From Proteobacteria bacterium UBA3588 (GTDB taxonomy: Bacteria; Pseudomonadota; Gammaproteobacteria; Thiohalomonadales; Thiohalomonadaceae): DNA of 19,151 nt. Positions 6,428 to 13,973 of the stretch are shown in pieces. The DNA is taken from NCBI GenBank assembly GCA_002376325.1, contig DFMR01000057.1, positions 1 to 19,151 of the forward strand, written 5' to 3'. The notes below the pieces were generated by a model that had not been told where the DNA came from, did not search any database, and saw nothing but the letters and a program-made list of their open reading frames with translations. A program made the translations under genes and the position numbers. Every line of letters begins with the position of its first letter. Within the stretch, counting starts at the first letter, position 1.

Positions 6428-6634
6428 TTATGCGGCTTGCTCTTTTTTGTGGTGAAGTACCATCAATTGTGACTCATTGAGCGTCAATGATGCATAGGTT
6501 TGGCCATCTACGTCACAAAATTCGACTTCGAAGATTTCAGGCGCAAGTTCCTCGACCAGGGTTCCTACCTGCCCTTTGATCAGGTCGTGTTCGGGCAGAT
6601 CGGTCGTAAGGGCAACTACATCAAGAAGTTTCAT
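6428..6634 (-). CDS. DUF4926 domain protein
   Basis: 68 aa from the ATG at 6634 (MKLLDVVALTTDLPEHDLIKG), which has AAGG 8 nt upstream; GTG and ATG codons just before it are less well placed. The sequence matches the small DUF4926 family: a short beta-barrel-like protein with GQVGTLVEE, then EIFEVEFCDVDGQTYASLTL. The family is often found in toxin-antitoxin-like or accessory neighbourhoods; its function is unknown. It overlaps the 3' end of the DUF6883 gene by 14 nt, so the two are coupled. Its 3' end lies 30 nt from the MITE-like element. It appears intact. Confidence 0.8.
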   Translation of the reverse strand: MKLLDVVALTTDLPEHDLIKGQVGTLVEELAPEIFEVEFCDVDGQTYASLTLNESQLMVLHHKKEQAA

Positions 6635-6869
6635 GATCATCACCTTGGTAGCGCTGGCCGAATTTGTCGGTATGACTCGGAACGGCGATACTGGTACGAG
6701 CTACCTCCAGGAAAACGTCGGCAAGAGCGTCGGCATCGTCCTGGGTCAGGCCAAGGGATGAGCGAAATACCCTTGCCTTGTGCAGCCCTTCCGGGTGGGC
6801 CATGTTCAGACAGTAGTCCCGCAGCTTGCGTCGGTCAACAATAGCCCGATCACCGTTTGGTAGCTTCAT
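6621..6869 (-). CDS. Shortened DUF6883 domain protein
   Basis: 82 aa from the ATG at 6869 (AAGGA 7 nt upstream; an adjacent GTG at 6872 is possible). MKLPNGDRAIVDRRKLRDYC and HKARVFRSSLGLTQDDADAL match the N-terminal two-thirds of DUF6883. Family members are ~105-110 aa and end in strands with a W(I/V)V...PRLTSCY-type tail. Here, after FGQRY, the frame runs into QGDDHETS, which is only the out-of-phase start region of the DUF4926 gene. About 28 residues therefore seem lost, as if a deletion fused the two genes. It lies ~30 nt after argH on the same strand and may be read through from it. Whether it is functional is doubtful. Confidence 0.65.
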   Translation of the reverse strand: MKLPNGDRAIVDRRKLRDYCLNMAHPEGLHKARVFRSSLGLTQDDADALADVFLEVARTSIAVPSHTDKFGQRYQGDDHETS

Positions 6870-6899
6870 CACGCCATCCTTGTGTGATGCCTCATTTTA

Positions 6900-8291
6900 T
6901 CAGCCTAGTCTGTCCTTCGCCTTGGCCGCCGCTTCCTTCACTCGTTCGGGAGCCGTTCCGCCCAGATGGTTCCTGGCAGCTACTGATCCCTCCAGCGTCA
7001 GCACCTCGAACACATCCTGCGTGATGGCGTTGGAGAATTCCTGCAACTCCTCCAGCTTCATCTCCGACAGGTCGCGCCCGGTTTTGACGCCGAGGGCGAC
7101 GGCCTTGCCGACGATCTCGTGGGCGTCGCGGAACGGGACGCCCTTACGCACCAGATAGTCGGCCAGATCGGTGGCGGTGGAGAAGCCGCGGCGGGCGGCT
7201 TCGCGCATGTTCTCGGGCTTGAGTTTGATCTGCGCCATCATGTCGGCGTAGACCTTGAGCGAGCCCTTCACCGTGTCGATGGTGTCGAACAGCGGTTCCT
7301 TGTCCTCCTGGTTGTCCTTGTTGTAGGCCAGGGGCTGCGACTTCATCAGGGTGAGCAGGCTCATCAGGTGGCCGTAGACGCGGCCCGATTTGCCGCGCAC
7401 CAGTTCCGGCACGTCGGGGTTCTTTTTCTGCGGCATGATGGAGGAGCCGGTGCAGAAGCCGTCGCCCAGGTCGACGAAGTTGAACTGCTGCGAGCTCCAC
7501 AGCACCAGCTCTTCGGAGAAGCGCGAGAGGTGCATCATCAGGGTCGCAGCCCAGCCGATGAATTCGATGGCGAAGTCGCGGTCGGAGACGGCGTCCAATG
7601 AATTCCGGCAGATGCGCTCGAAGCCCAGTTCCTTCGCGGTGAATTCGCGATCGATGGGATAGGTGGTGCCGGCCAGGGCGGCGGAGCCCAGCGGCAGGGT
7701 GTTGGCGCGCTTGCGGCAGTCGGCCAGGCGTTCGGCGTCGCGCGTCAGCATCTCGTTCCAGGCCAGCATGTGGTGACCGAAGGTGATCGGCTGGGCGGTT
7801 TGCAGGTGGGTGAAGCCGGGCATGACGGTGGCGGCCTCGCGTTCGGCGAGGTCGATGAGCGCGGTTTGCAGGCGCTTGAGTTCGGGGGCGATGACGTCGA
7901 CCTCGTCGCGCAGGTAGAGGCGCACGTCGGTGGCCACCTGGTCATTGCGCGAGCGGCCGGTGTGCAGCTTCTTGCCGGCGTCGCCGATGCGGTCGGTGAG
8001 CCGCTTCTCGATGTTCATGTGTACGTCTTCCAGGGCGATGGACCACTGGAATTCGCCGCGCTCGATCTCCTTCTCGATCTCGCCGAGGCTGGTGATGATG
8101 GCGTCGCGCTCGGCGACGGTGAGCACACCGACGTGGGCCAGCATCTTCGCGTGGGCGATGGAACCGCGAATGTCCTGGCGGTAGATGCGCTGGTCGAAGC
8201 CGACGGAGGCGGTGAAGGCCTCGACGAAGGCGTTGGTGGGTTCGGTGAAGCGCCCGGTCCAGGGTTTCTCTAGGGTGGTTTTTTCGCTCAT
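6900..8291 (-). CDS. argH: Argininosuccinate lyase
   Basis: 463 aa from the ATG at 8291 (MSEKTTLEKPWTGRF), the family's usual length; the frame extends further upstream but without family residues. ArgH splits argininosuccinate into arginine and fumarate in the last step of arginine synthesis, as a cytosolic tetramer. Signatures are HTGRSRNDQVATD (with the catalytic-region His and Arg), the TFGHHMLAWNEM helix and the flexible loop GSSIMPQKKNPD carrying the active-site Ser. It is divergent from algZ with a 122-bp interval, exactly the neighbourhood seen in Pseudomonas. The Shine-Dalgarno is weak (GCGGA). Confidence 0.98.
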   Translation of the reverse strand: MSEKTTLEKPWTGRFTEPTNAFVEAFTASVGFDQRIYRQDIRGSIAHAKMLAHVGVLTVAERDAIITSLGEIEKEIERGEFQWSIALEDVHMNIEKRLTDRIGDAGKKLHTGRSRNDQVATDVRLYLRDEVDVIAPELKRLQTALIDLAEREAATVMPGFTHLQTAQPITFGHHMLAWNEMLTRDAERLADCRKRANTLPLGSAALAGTTYPIDREFTAKELGFERICRNSLDAVSDRDFAIEFIGWAATLMMHLSRFSEELVLWSSQQFNFVDLGDGFCTGSSIMPQKKNPDVPELVRGKSGRVYGHLMSLLTLMKSQPLAYNKDNQEDKEPLFDTIDTVKGSLKVYADMMAQIKLKPENMREAARRGFSTATDLADYLVRKGVPFRDAHEIVGKAVALGVKTGRDLSEMKLEELQEFSNAITQDVFEVLTLEGSVAARNHLGGTAPERVKEAAAKAKDRLG

Positions 8292-8413
8292 GGTTCCGCT
8301 TTCAGGCAATCGTGAAATCGCCCGCAGTATACCGCAGCCGCGATTGCGATGCCCTCGTCGCGCCGGCACGAAACGATCTATCATGGGTGGATTCTCCACG
8401 ACAGGGAACGGCT

Positions 8414-9466
8414 GTGGCCAACAGCAACAGCAAAACCAGCGGCGACGATTTCTTTCTTCCGGATTTTTGCGGTCTCCCGGCGGTGTTCGCCGTGGTGGTG
8501 CTGTCGGAGCTGTTCGCCTTCATCCTGGCGCTGGCGCGCCCCGGTCCCGCACTCGAACTGTGGAACAACCTGGCCCTGATCTCGCTGTTCATGCAGTGGG
8601 CCGGTCTGACCGGCGCGGCGTTGCTGTGCGTCAGCCGGCGCGCGTTGTCGCTGTACAGCGATCGCACCGCGGGGTTGATCAGCTACGGCATGCTGCTGCT
8701 GGTGATCCTGTTGCTGGCCGAGGTCTCCTACTGGTTCATCTTCGATGCGGGCATGCAGCGCGACGTCGGCAGCCACAGCGCCTTCGTGTTGCGCACCCTG
8801 GCCATCGGCGCCATCGTCAGCGGCCTGGTGCTGCGCTATTTCTACGTGCGCCACCAGTCGCGGCGGCGGCTGGTGGCCGAAAGCGAGGCGCGCTTCGCCG
8901 CATTGCAGGCGCGCATCCGGCCCCACTTCCTGTTCAACAGCCTCAACACCATCGCCAGCCTCACCCGCAGCGACGCCGAGGCGGCGGAGGCGGCGATTGA
9001 GGACCTGGCCGACCTGTTCCGCGCCAGCCTGGGCGAAGGGCGCAAGCTGATCGCGCTGGGCGAGGAGTTGCAGTTGACCCGGCGCTATCTGCATATGGAA
9101 GAGCTGCGGCTCGGCACGCGGCTGCACATCGACTGGCGGCTGGACGGACTGCCGCAGGACGCCCAGATCCCGCCGTTGACGTTGCAGCCGCTGGTGGAGA
9201 ACGCCATTTATCACGGCATCGAGCCGCTGCCTGAAGGCGGTACGGTGACGATCACCGGGGCGCTGGCCGACGGCGTCGTGACCCTGAGCGTGACCAACCC
9301 GGTGGCGGCGATGGCGCAGCAGCGCCCCGGCAACCGCATTGCGCTGGACAACGTGCGCCAGCGCATGGCCTTTCATTTCGGCGAGGCGGGTTCGTTGGCC
9401 ACGGCGCCGAGCGACGGCGGCTACCGGGCGCAGCTCGTCTTTCCGTATCGGACGGTGGAGGAGTAG
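8414..9466 (+). CDS. algZ: LytS-type sensor kinase AlgZ/FimS
   Basis: 350 aa from a GTG at 8414, preceded by AGGGA 6 nt upstream; upstream in-frame codons (to 8312) overlap the argH start region and are unlikely. It begins with the family motif FFLPDFCG. Four membrane helices follow at about 22-41, 52-72, 92-110 and 126-143. The HisKA_7 motif RIRPHFLFNSLNTIASL has phospho-acceptor-type His171. The ATPase region has the N box LQPLVENAIYHGIE and a divergent C-terminal glycine box (GNRIALDNVRQRM). In Pseudomonas this protein pairs with AlgR in controlling type IV pili, alginate and virulence. The stop is 3 nt before algR, so they form an operon. The ligand is unknown. Confidence 0.93.
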   Translation: MANSNSKTSGDDFFLPDFCGLPAVFAVVVLSELFAFILALARPGPALELWNNLALISLFMQWAGLTGAALLCVSRRALSLYSDRTAGLISYGMLLLVILLLAEVSYWFIFDAGMQRDVGSHSAFVLRTLAIGAIVSGLVLRYFYVRHQSRRRLVAESEARFAALQARIRPHFLFNSLNTIASLTRSDAEAAEAAIEDLADLFRASLGEGRKLIALGEELQLTRRYLHMEELRLGTRLHIDWRLDGLPQDAQIPPLTLQPLVENAIYHGIEPLPEGGTVTITGALADGVVTLSVTNPVAAMAQQRPGNRIALDNVRQRMAFHFGEAGSLATAPSDGGYRAQLVFPYRTVEE

Positions 9467-9469
9467 CCC

Positions 9470-10210
9470 TTGCGTATCCTGGTCGTCGACGACGAACCGC
9501 TGGCACGCCAACGCCTGCGGCGCATGGTGGAGACCATCGCCGACGCCGAGGTGGTGGGCGAGGCCGGCGACGGCCGCGCTGCCCTGGAGGCGACCGCCCG
9601 ACTGCGTCCCGACGTGGTATTGATGGACATCCGCATGCCCGGCATGGACGGCCTGGAGGCGGCAAACCACTTGGCGCGCGATCCGGAAAGTCCCGCCCTG
9701 ATCTTCACCACCGCCTACGGCGAATATGCATTGCAGGCGTTCGAGGCGCAGGCGGTGGATTACCTGCTCAAACCGGTGCGGGCCGAGCGCCTGGTGCAGG
9801 CGCTGGAAAAGGCGCGGCGCCTGACCCAGGCCCAGGCGACTGCGCTCAGCGCCGCGCTGCCGTTGCCGCACGGCCGCACCCACCTTTCCAGTGTGCTGCA
9901 CGGCAACCTGCGGCTGATCCCGGTGGACGAGATCCTCTATCTGCGCGCGGACCAGAAATACGTCACGGTGCGCCATTGCGGCGGCGAGGCGCTGATCGAG
10001 GATTCCCTCAAGTCGCTGGAGGACGAATTCGGCGAGCGTTTCATCCGTGTCCACCGCAATGCGCTGGTGGCGCGTAGCGCCATAGAGGGGATCGAGAAGG
10101 GCGGCGACGGCACCGCGCGCATGCGTCTGCGCGGCTGCGAGGAGCGGCTGGAGATCAGCCGGCGCCACCTGCCGGAGGTGCGGCGACGGCTGCGCGAAGG
10201 GCGGATCTGA
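9470..10210 (+). CDS. algR: LytTR response regulator AlgR
   Basis: 246 aa from a TTG at 9470, with GGAGGAG upstream and only 3 nt after the algZ stop; no in-frame ATG is near. The receiver (1-~120) has DDE at 7-9, phospho-acceptor Asp53 (VVLMDIRMPGMDG), TTAYGEYA and Lys in YLLKPVRAE. The LytTR DNA-binding domain (~140-240) contains YLRADQKYVTVR, LIEDSLKSLEDEFGERFIRVHRNALV and the C-terminal LEISRRHLPEVRRRL. In Pseudomonas AlgR binds CCGTTCGTC-type sites. A close match lies upstream of hemC here. The gene is followed by a weak hairpin and then a convergent thioredoxin gene. Confidence 0.95.
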   Translation: MRILVVDDEPLARQRLRRMVETIADAEVVGEAGDGRAALEATARLRPDVVLMDIRMPGMDGLEAANHLARDPESPALIFTTAYGEYALQAFEAQAVDYLLKPVRAERLVQALEKARRLTQAQATALSAALPLPHGRTHLSSVLHGNLRLIPVDEILYLRADQKYVTVRHCGGEALIEDSLKSLEDEFGERFIRVHRNALVARSAIEGIEKGGDGTARMRLRGCEERLEISRRHLPEVRRRLREGRI

Positions 10211-10225
10211 AAGCCGAAGGAGTCA

Positions 10226-10254
10226 TCCCGGAAGACGCCGAAATATTACCGGGA
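10226..10254 (+). terminator. Possible terminator after algR
   Basis: TCCCGG and CCGGGA form a 6-bp stem around a 17-nt loop, followed by ATTTTG, 16 nt after the algR stop. The loop is long and the T-run short, so it is a weak candidate. Confidence 0.35.
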
Positions 10255-10287
10255 ATTTTGCAATGATGTGTCGTCGTCCTTAGCGAT

Positions 10288-10360
10288 CTTGGCGGCTTGG
10301 CGAGAATCCCGGTGTTGATGTTTTTCCAGAAAAAACCAATGCTCTCGCCAAGACGCCAAG
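10288..10360. repeat. Inverted repeat of the CTTGGCG...CGCCAAG dispersed family
   Basis: Arms 10288-10305 (CTTGGCGGCTTGGCGAGA) and 10343-10360 match as inverted repeats in 17 of 18 positions, with a 37-bp spacer. A related copy lies at 17483-17565. Such CTTGGCG/CTTGGCGAGA palindromes are dispersed in many proteobacterial genomes. It could act as a transcription end between algR and the convergent thioredoxin gene. Confidence 0.65.
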
Positions 10361-10374
10361 GGAAGGCAGCCTGA

Positions 10375-10425
10375 TCCCCTGGGTTCTTTCGGTGGATTCA
10401 GTGTCTTCGGTGGTTACGAATGGGG
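10375..10425. repeat. Short dispersed repeat (CCACCGAAGACACTGAATCCACC type)
   Basis: On the minus strand, ACCACCGAAGACACTGAATC followed by CACCGAAAGAAC shows an internal ~15-bp near-repeat (CACCGAA-GACACTGAATC). It resembles the ACCACAGAGGACACAGAG-type intergenic repeats found in many bacteria. It runs into the 3' end of the thioredoxin gene. Confidence 0.4.
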
Positions 10426-10427
10426 TA

Positions 10428-10982
10428 TCAGCAGTTGCTCGGCGCCGCCGCGCCTTCCTTGCAGGCGACGTTGCTCTCGGCATGGGTATGGCCGTCGGCG
10501 GTCTGGATGGCGTCGTCGAGATAGCCGCCGTAGTAGTCGGGCGTGGTCAGCCCCACCATCTTGTCGGCCATCTGCTGGCCGCGGTAGTCCACGAACACCA
10601 GGGTCGGGGTGACCTCGATGCCGTAGCGGTTGCCGAGGTCGTCGGGGCTGACGCTGTGGCCGTTGAAGTCGCGCAGCGGCTGGTCGCTGCCCAGTTCGAC
10701 CACGCGGAACAGCACCTTGTTGTCGTATTGATGGCTGAAGATCATCGGCCGGATGAAGTCGCGCTTCAGCAGGCTGCAATAATGGCAGCCCTCGGCGGTG
10801 AAGATCAGCATGATCGGCAGGCCGCGGCGAGCGGCGGCGGCGCCGTCGGCGTGCAGGTCGCGGGCGCTCGGGATAGCCACCGTCTGGGCGCTGGCGGGCT
10901 GGCTGACGGCGGCGGACCAGGCGGGCGGGACTACCGCCAGCAGGGGCAGCAGCAGGGGCAGCGAGCGTAGTAGTGACTTCAT
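10428..10982 (-). CDS. Periplasmic thioredoxin-fold protein, SoxW-like
   Basis: 184 aa. A Sec signal peptide (KSLLRSLPLLLPLLAVVPPAWSA) targets it to the periplasm. The thioredoxin fold follows: LPIMLIFTAEGCHYC with redox motif CHYC, then VLFRVVELGSD, then the cis-Pro loop VTPTLVFVDYRG. The layout matches SoxW and related thioredoxins, which reduce thiol proteins of sulfur oxidation or cytochrome assembly. Two extra Cys near the C-terminus (NVACKEG and SNC) could form a second disulfide. The partner is unknown; haem-gene proximity would fit cytochrome biogenesis as well as sulfur oxidation. It sits between algR and hemC on the opposite strand, an insertion relative to the Pseudomonas order. 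The Shine-Dalgarno is weak. Confidence 0.85.
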   Translation of the reverse strand: MKSLLRSLPLLLPLLAVVPPAWSAAVSQPASAQTVAIPSARDLHADGAAAARRGLPIMLIFTAEGCHYCSLLKRDFIRPMIFSHQYDNKVLFRVVELGSDQPLRDFNGHSVSPDDLGNRYGIEVTPTLVFVDYRGQQMADKMVGLTTPDYYGGYLDDAIQTADGHTHAESNVACKEGAAAPSNC

Positions 10983-11049
10983 ATAATACCCATGGTGTAC
11001 AGTCGGTTATTGTCAGCATAAGGGCGCTGCGGGGCCGGCGCAATAGCAC

Positions 11050-11058
11050 CGGTTCGTC
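11050..11058 (+). promoter_or_regulatory. AlgR-box-like sequence upstream of hemC
   Basis: CGGTTCGTC matches the published Pseudomonas AlgR box CCGTTCGTC in 8 of 9 positions. It lies 84 nt before the hemC start and just upstream of a possible -10 (TATGAT, 11068-11073). Similar 8/9 matches occur by chance inside coding DNA of this window (for example near 1886 and 3395), so support is weak. Confidence 0.25.
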
Positions 11059-11141
11059 GCGTCCGTGTATGATCGGATGCTTTTCATCTCTCCGTTATTC
11101 CCATACGGGGTAACCGAGCGCTAAACGAGAAGGCGTAACGC

Positions 11142-12074
11142 ATGGCGAAAAACCTGATCCGTATCGCGACCCGCCAGAGCCTGCTGGCCTTGTGGCAGGC
11201 GGAATACGTGGCCGCGCGGCTCAAGGAGCTTCACCCCGGCCTGGCGGTGGAACTGGTGAAGATGGTCTCCCGCGGCGACAAGATCCTCGACACGCCGCTG
11301 GCCAAGATCGGCGGCAAGGGGCTGTTCGTGAAGGAGCTGGAAGAGGGGCTGCTGGCCGGCAGCGCCGACATCGCAGTCCACTCCATGAAGGATGTGCCGA
11401 TGGAGTTCCCGGAGGGGCTGCATCTGGCGGTCATCTGCGAGCGCGAGGACCCGCGCGACGCCTTCGTCTCCAACAAATTCACGGTGCTGGACGAACTGCC
11501 GCAGGGTGCGGTGGTGGGCACCTCCAGCCTGCGCCGCCAGTGCCAGCTGCTGGAGCGACGTCCGGATTTGCAGGTGAAATTCCTGCGCGGCAACGTGCAG
11601 ACCCGGCTGAAGAAGCTGGACGACGGCGAATACGACGCCATCATCCTGGCCGGCGCGGGCCTGCTGCGCCTGGGGTTGCAGGATCGCATCCGCCACATGA
11701 TCGACATCACCACCAGCGTCCCCGCCTGCGGCCAGGGTGCGGTGGGGATCGAGTGCCGTGCCGACGACGCCGAAGTGAACGCCCTGCTGGCGCCGCTCAA
11801 CCATCCTCAGACCGCCACCCGCGTCAAGGCGGAGCGGGCGATGAACCGCCGCCTCGAAGGCGGCTGCCAAGTGCCCATCGGCGGTTATGCGGAGCTGGAC
11901 CACGGCGTCATCGTGCTGCACGGTCTGGTCGGCCGTCCCGACGGTACCGAAGTCGTGCGCGGCTCCATCAGCGGTCGTCCCGAGGATGCCGAAGAGATGG
12001 GACAGGTGCTGGCCGAGGATCTGCTGGCGCGCGGTGCCGATGCGATCCTGCGCGAGGTCTATGGCAAGGCCTGA
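11142..12074 (+). CDS. hemC: Hydroxymethylbilane synthase (porphobilinogen deaminase)
   Basis: 310 aa, usual length. It polymerises four porphobilinogen units into hydroxymethylbilane in the cytosol. It shows IRIATRQSLLALWQAEYV at the N-terminus, SMKDVPMEFPEGL, the catalytic DPRDAF, GTSSLRRQCQLL and VKFLRGNVQTRL in the substrate-binding domains. The dipyrromethane cofactor Cys lies in LEGGCQVPIGGYAEL. An AGAAGG site precedes the ATG. It is the first gene of hemC-hemD-hemX-hemY and overlaps hemD by 14 nt. Confidence 0.98.
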   Translation: MAKNLIRIATRQSLLALWQAEYVAARLKELHPGLAVELVKMVSRGDKILDTPLAKIGGKGLFVKELEEGLLAGSADIAVHSMKDVPMEFPEGLHLAVICEREDPRDAFVSNKFTVLDELPQGAVVGTSSLRRQCQLLERRPDLQVKFLRGNVQTRLKKLDDGEYDAIILAGAGLLRLGLQDRIRHMIDITTSVPACGQGAVGIECRADDAEVNALLAPLNHPQTATRVKAERAMNRRLEGGCQVPIGGYAELDHGVIVLHGLVGRPDGTEVVRGSISGRPEDAEEMGQVLAEDLLARGADAILREVYGKA

Positions 12075-12870
12075 GTTGCGCGGCGCCGGGGTGCTGGTAA
12101 CGCGCCCCGACCATCAGGCTGAGCCCCTGTGTGCCCTGATCGAAGCGGCCGGCGGCTGCGCCATCCGTTTTCCCGTGTTGGCCATCGCGGCGCCGCGCGA
12201 CAGCGCGCCGGCGCTGGCGCTGATCGCGCGGCTGGCGCAATATAAACTGGCAATTTTCATCAGCGCCAACGCGGTGGAGCATGGGCTCGATCTGATAGAG
12301 ACGCAGCTCGGTGCGGTGCCGCCGCAGCTGCGCATTGCCGCGGTGGGCGCCGCTACGGCGCGTGCGCTGCGCGAGCGGCTCGGACGCGAACCCGATTGGG
12401 TGCCGCCCGAGCGTTACGACAGCGAGGCGCTGCTGGCGCTGCCTCAGTTGCAGGCGATCGCCGGCTGGCGTATCGCCATCTTTCGCGGCGCAGACGGACG
12501 CGAACTGCTGGCCGACACGCTGCGCGGCCGCGGCGCCGCGGTGGAGTACGCCGAGGTCTATCGCCGGGTGGCCCCGGCGGCGGATGGCGCGGCGCTGGCG
12601 GCGCGGCTGGCGCGCGGCGAGGTGGATATTGTGACGGTCACCAGCAGCGAGGGTTTGCGAAATCTGTTGGAATTGGCCGGAGATGAGAGCGGTATGCGGC
12701 TGCGGCGGTTGCCGCTGGTGACGGTGAGCGAGCGCACCGCGGCGCTGGCGCATACCTTGGGATTTTCGCAACCGGCGTTGGTGGCGCGCGAGGCAAGCGA
12801 CCAGGGGCTGGTGGAAGCGGTGGCCCGCTGGGCGAGCGAACGTGAGAACGACCCGGGAGAAGGGCGATGA
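12061..12870 (+). CDS. hemD: Uroporphyrinogen-III synthase
   Basis: 269 aa from the ATG at 12061 inside the end of hemC; a TTG at 12076 is the alternative. HemD cyclises hydroxymethylbilane with inversion of ring D to give uroporphyrinogen III. Sequence is variable in this family, but the expected landmarks are present: GVLVTRPDHQAEPL at the start, the IFISANAVEHGL loop, IAAVGAATARAL, the linker to domain two with YAEVYRRV, and IVTVTSSEGLRNLLELAG, then LVTVSERTAALAHTLGF. Two alpha/beta domains of about equal size are expected. Its TGA overlaps the hemX ATG as ATGA. Confidence 0.95.
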   Translation: MARPELRGAGVLVTRPDHQAEPLCALIEAAGGCAIRFPVLAIAAPRDSAPALALIARLAQYKLAIFISANAVEHGLDLIETQLGAVPPQLRIAAVGAATARALRERLGREPDWVPPERYDSEALLALPQLQAIAGWRIAIFRGADGRELLADTLRGRGAAVEYAEVYRRVAPAADGAALAARLARGEVDIVTVTSSEGLRNLLELAGDESGMRLRRLPLVTVSERTAALAHTLGFSQPALVAREASDQGLVEAVARWASERENDPGEGR

Positions 12871-13973
12871 GCGAGCACGAAAAGCACGACAAGAATCCGC
12901 AGAACGACAGGGATGCGGCCAAGACCGCTGCCGCTGGGAAGACGGCCGCCAAGCCGACGGCGAAGGCGGCGTCCACCCGCCATGGCGGGCGCGCTCTGGG
13001 CATTGTTGCATTGTTGCTGGCACTGGGCGCCTATGGCGGCGGCTACTGGTTGTGGACTCAGTTGCAGCAGCAGCGCGACGACAACGCGCAGATGCAGCAA
13101 CAGCTGGCGAATAGGCTGAGCAATGTCGACGCGGTGCAAAAGATGCTGGCCGACCAGCTGGATCAGGCCGGCAACCGGCTTACCGCGCTGGACAAGGGGC
13201 AGCAGGATTTGACCGGCGCCCTGGCCGACGTCAACCGGCGTCTCGGCCGCAATCGTGAGGCGTGGGTGCTGGCCGAGGCCGAATATCTGCTGGAGATGGG
13301 CAACCGTCGCCTGCAACTGGAGCAGGACGTGGCCGGCGCCATCGCGGCATTGGGCGCCGCCGATCAGCGCCTGGCGTCCCTGGGTGACCCGCTGTTGACG
13401 CCGGTGCGGGCCAAGATCAGCGACGAGTTGCAGGCGCTGCGTGCCGTGCCGCAGGTGGATGTGGACGGCCTCAGCCTCGCGCTGACCTCCCTCGCGAAGT
13501 CGGTGGATACGCTGCCCATCGCGGGTGCGCCGCGCCCGGTGGCCGCGCCGCTGGCGCCGTTGGCGGTCAGTCACGGCTGGCGCGCCTTCGTCGCGTCGCT
13601 GTGGGCCGACATGCGCAGCCTGGTGGTGGTGCGCCATCATGAGGCGGGCAAGCTGCCGCTGTTGACGCCCGACCAGCGCGACCTGCTGCGGCAGAATCTG
13701 CGCCTCAAGTTGCAGACGGCGCGGCTTGCGCTGCTGCAGGGGGATCGTCAGGTCTATCGCAGTGCGCTGCAGGAGACGGACGCATGGCTGACCCAATACT
13801 TCGACGGCGATGCCGCCGCCACCAAGGCGGCACATGAGACGCTGGCGCGGCTGGCCGCCACCGACATCGCGCCGCCGTTGCCCTCCATCGGCGCATCGCT
13901 GCGGCTGCTGCGCGCGTCGCTCGAACAGATCGGCGCCAAGCAGAAGAGCGCCGCCAAGGGTGGGCGGCCATGA
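12867..13973 (+). CDS. hemX: HemX, inner-membrane protein of the haem operon
   Basis: 368 aa. The first ~35 residues are a Lys/Ala-rich cytoplasmic tail. One transmembrane helix follows at about 35-58 (ALGIVALLLALGAYGGGYWLW). A Gln-rich coiled coil comes next (LQQQRDDNAQMQQQLANRL) and then a helical periplasmic domain with the family motif REAWVLAEAEYLLEMGNRRL, repeated weakly as QNLRLKLQTARLALLQGD. It is often annotated as uroporphyrin-III C-methyltransferase, but no SAM-binding fold is present; the role is probably a scaffold of the pathway. The start overlaps the hemD stop (ATGA) and the end overlaps the hemY start (ATGA), so translation is coupled throughout. Confidence 0.95.
   Translation: MSEHEKHDKNPQNDRDAAKTAAAGKTAAKPTAKAASTRHGGRALGIVALLLALGAYGGGYWLWTQLQQQRDDNAQMQQQLANRLSNVDAVQKMLADQLDQAGNRLTALDKGQQDLTGALADVNRRLGRNREAWVLAEAEYLLEMGNRRLQLEQDVAGAIAALGAADQRLASLGDPLLTPVRAKISDELQALRAVPQVDVDGLSLALTSLAKSVDTLPIAGAPRPVAAPLAPLAVSHGWRAFVASLWADMRSLVVVRHHEAGKLPLLTPDQRDLLRQNLRLKLQTARLALLQGDRQVYRSALQETDAWLTQYFDGDAAATKAAHETLARLAATDIAPPLPSIGASLRLLRASLEQIGAKQKSAAKGGRP

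Noticed and set aside
8292..8399. Extended argH N-terminus
   Set aside because: Extra residues are not part of ArgH and would overlap the algZ upstream region; MSEKTTLEKPW is the expected start.
8381..10168. 595-aa open frame antisense to algZ and algR
   Set aside because: A shadow of GC-rich coding DNA; composition dominated by Arg, Gln, His and Ala, no domain, and the opposite strand has clear algZ-algR.
10280..10483. 67-aa minus-strand frame
   Set aside because: Made from two dispersed repeats and the end of the thioredoxin gene; not a protein gene.
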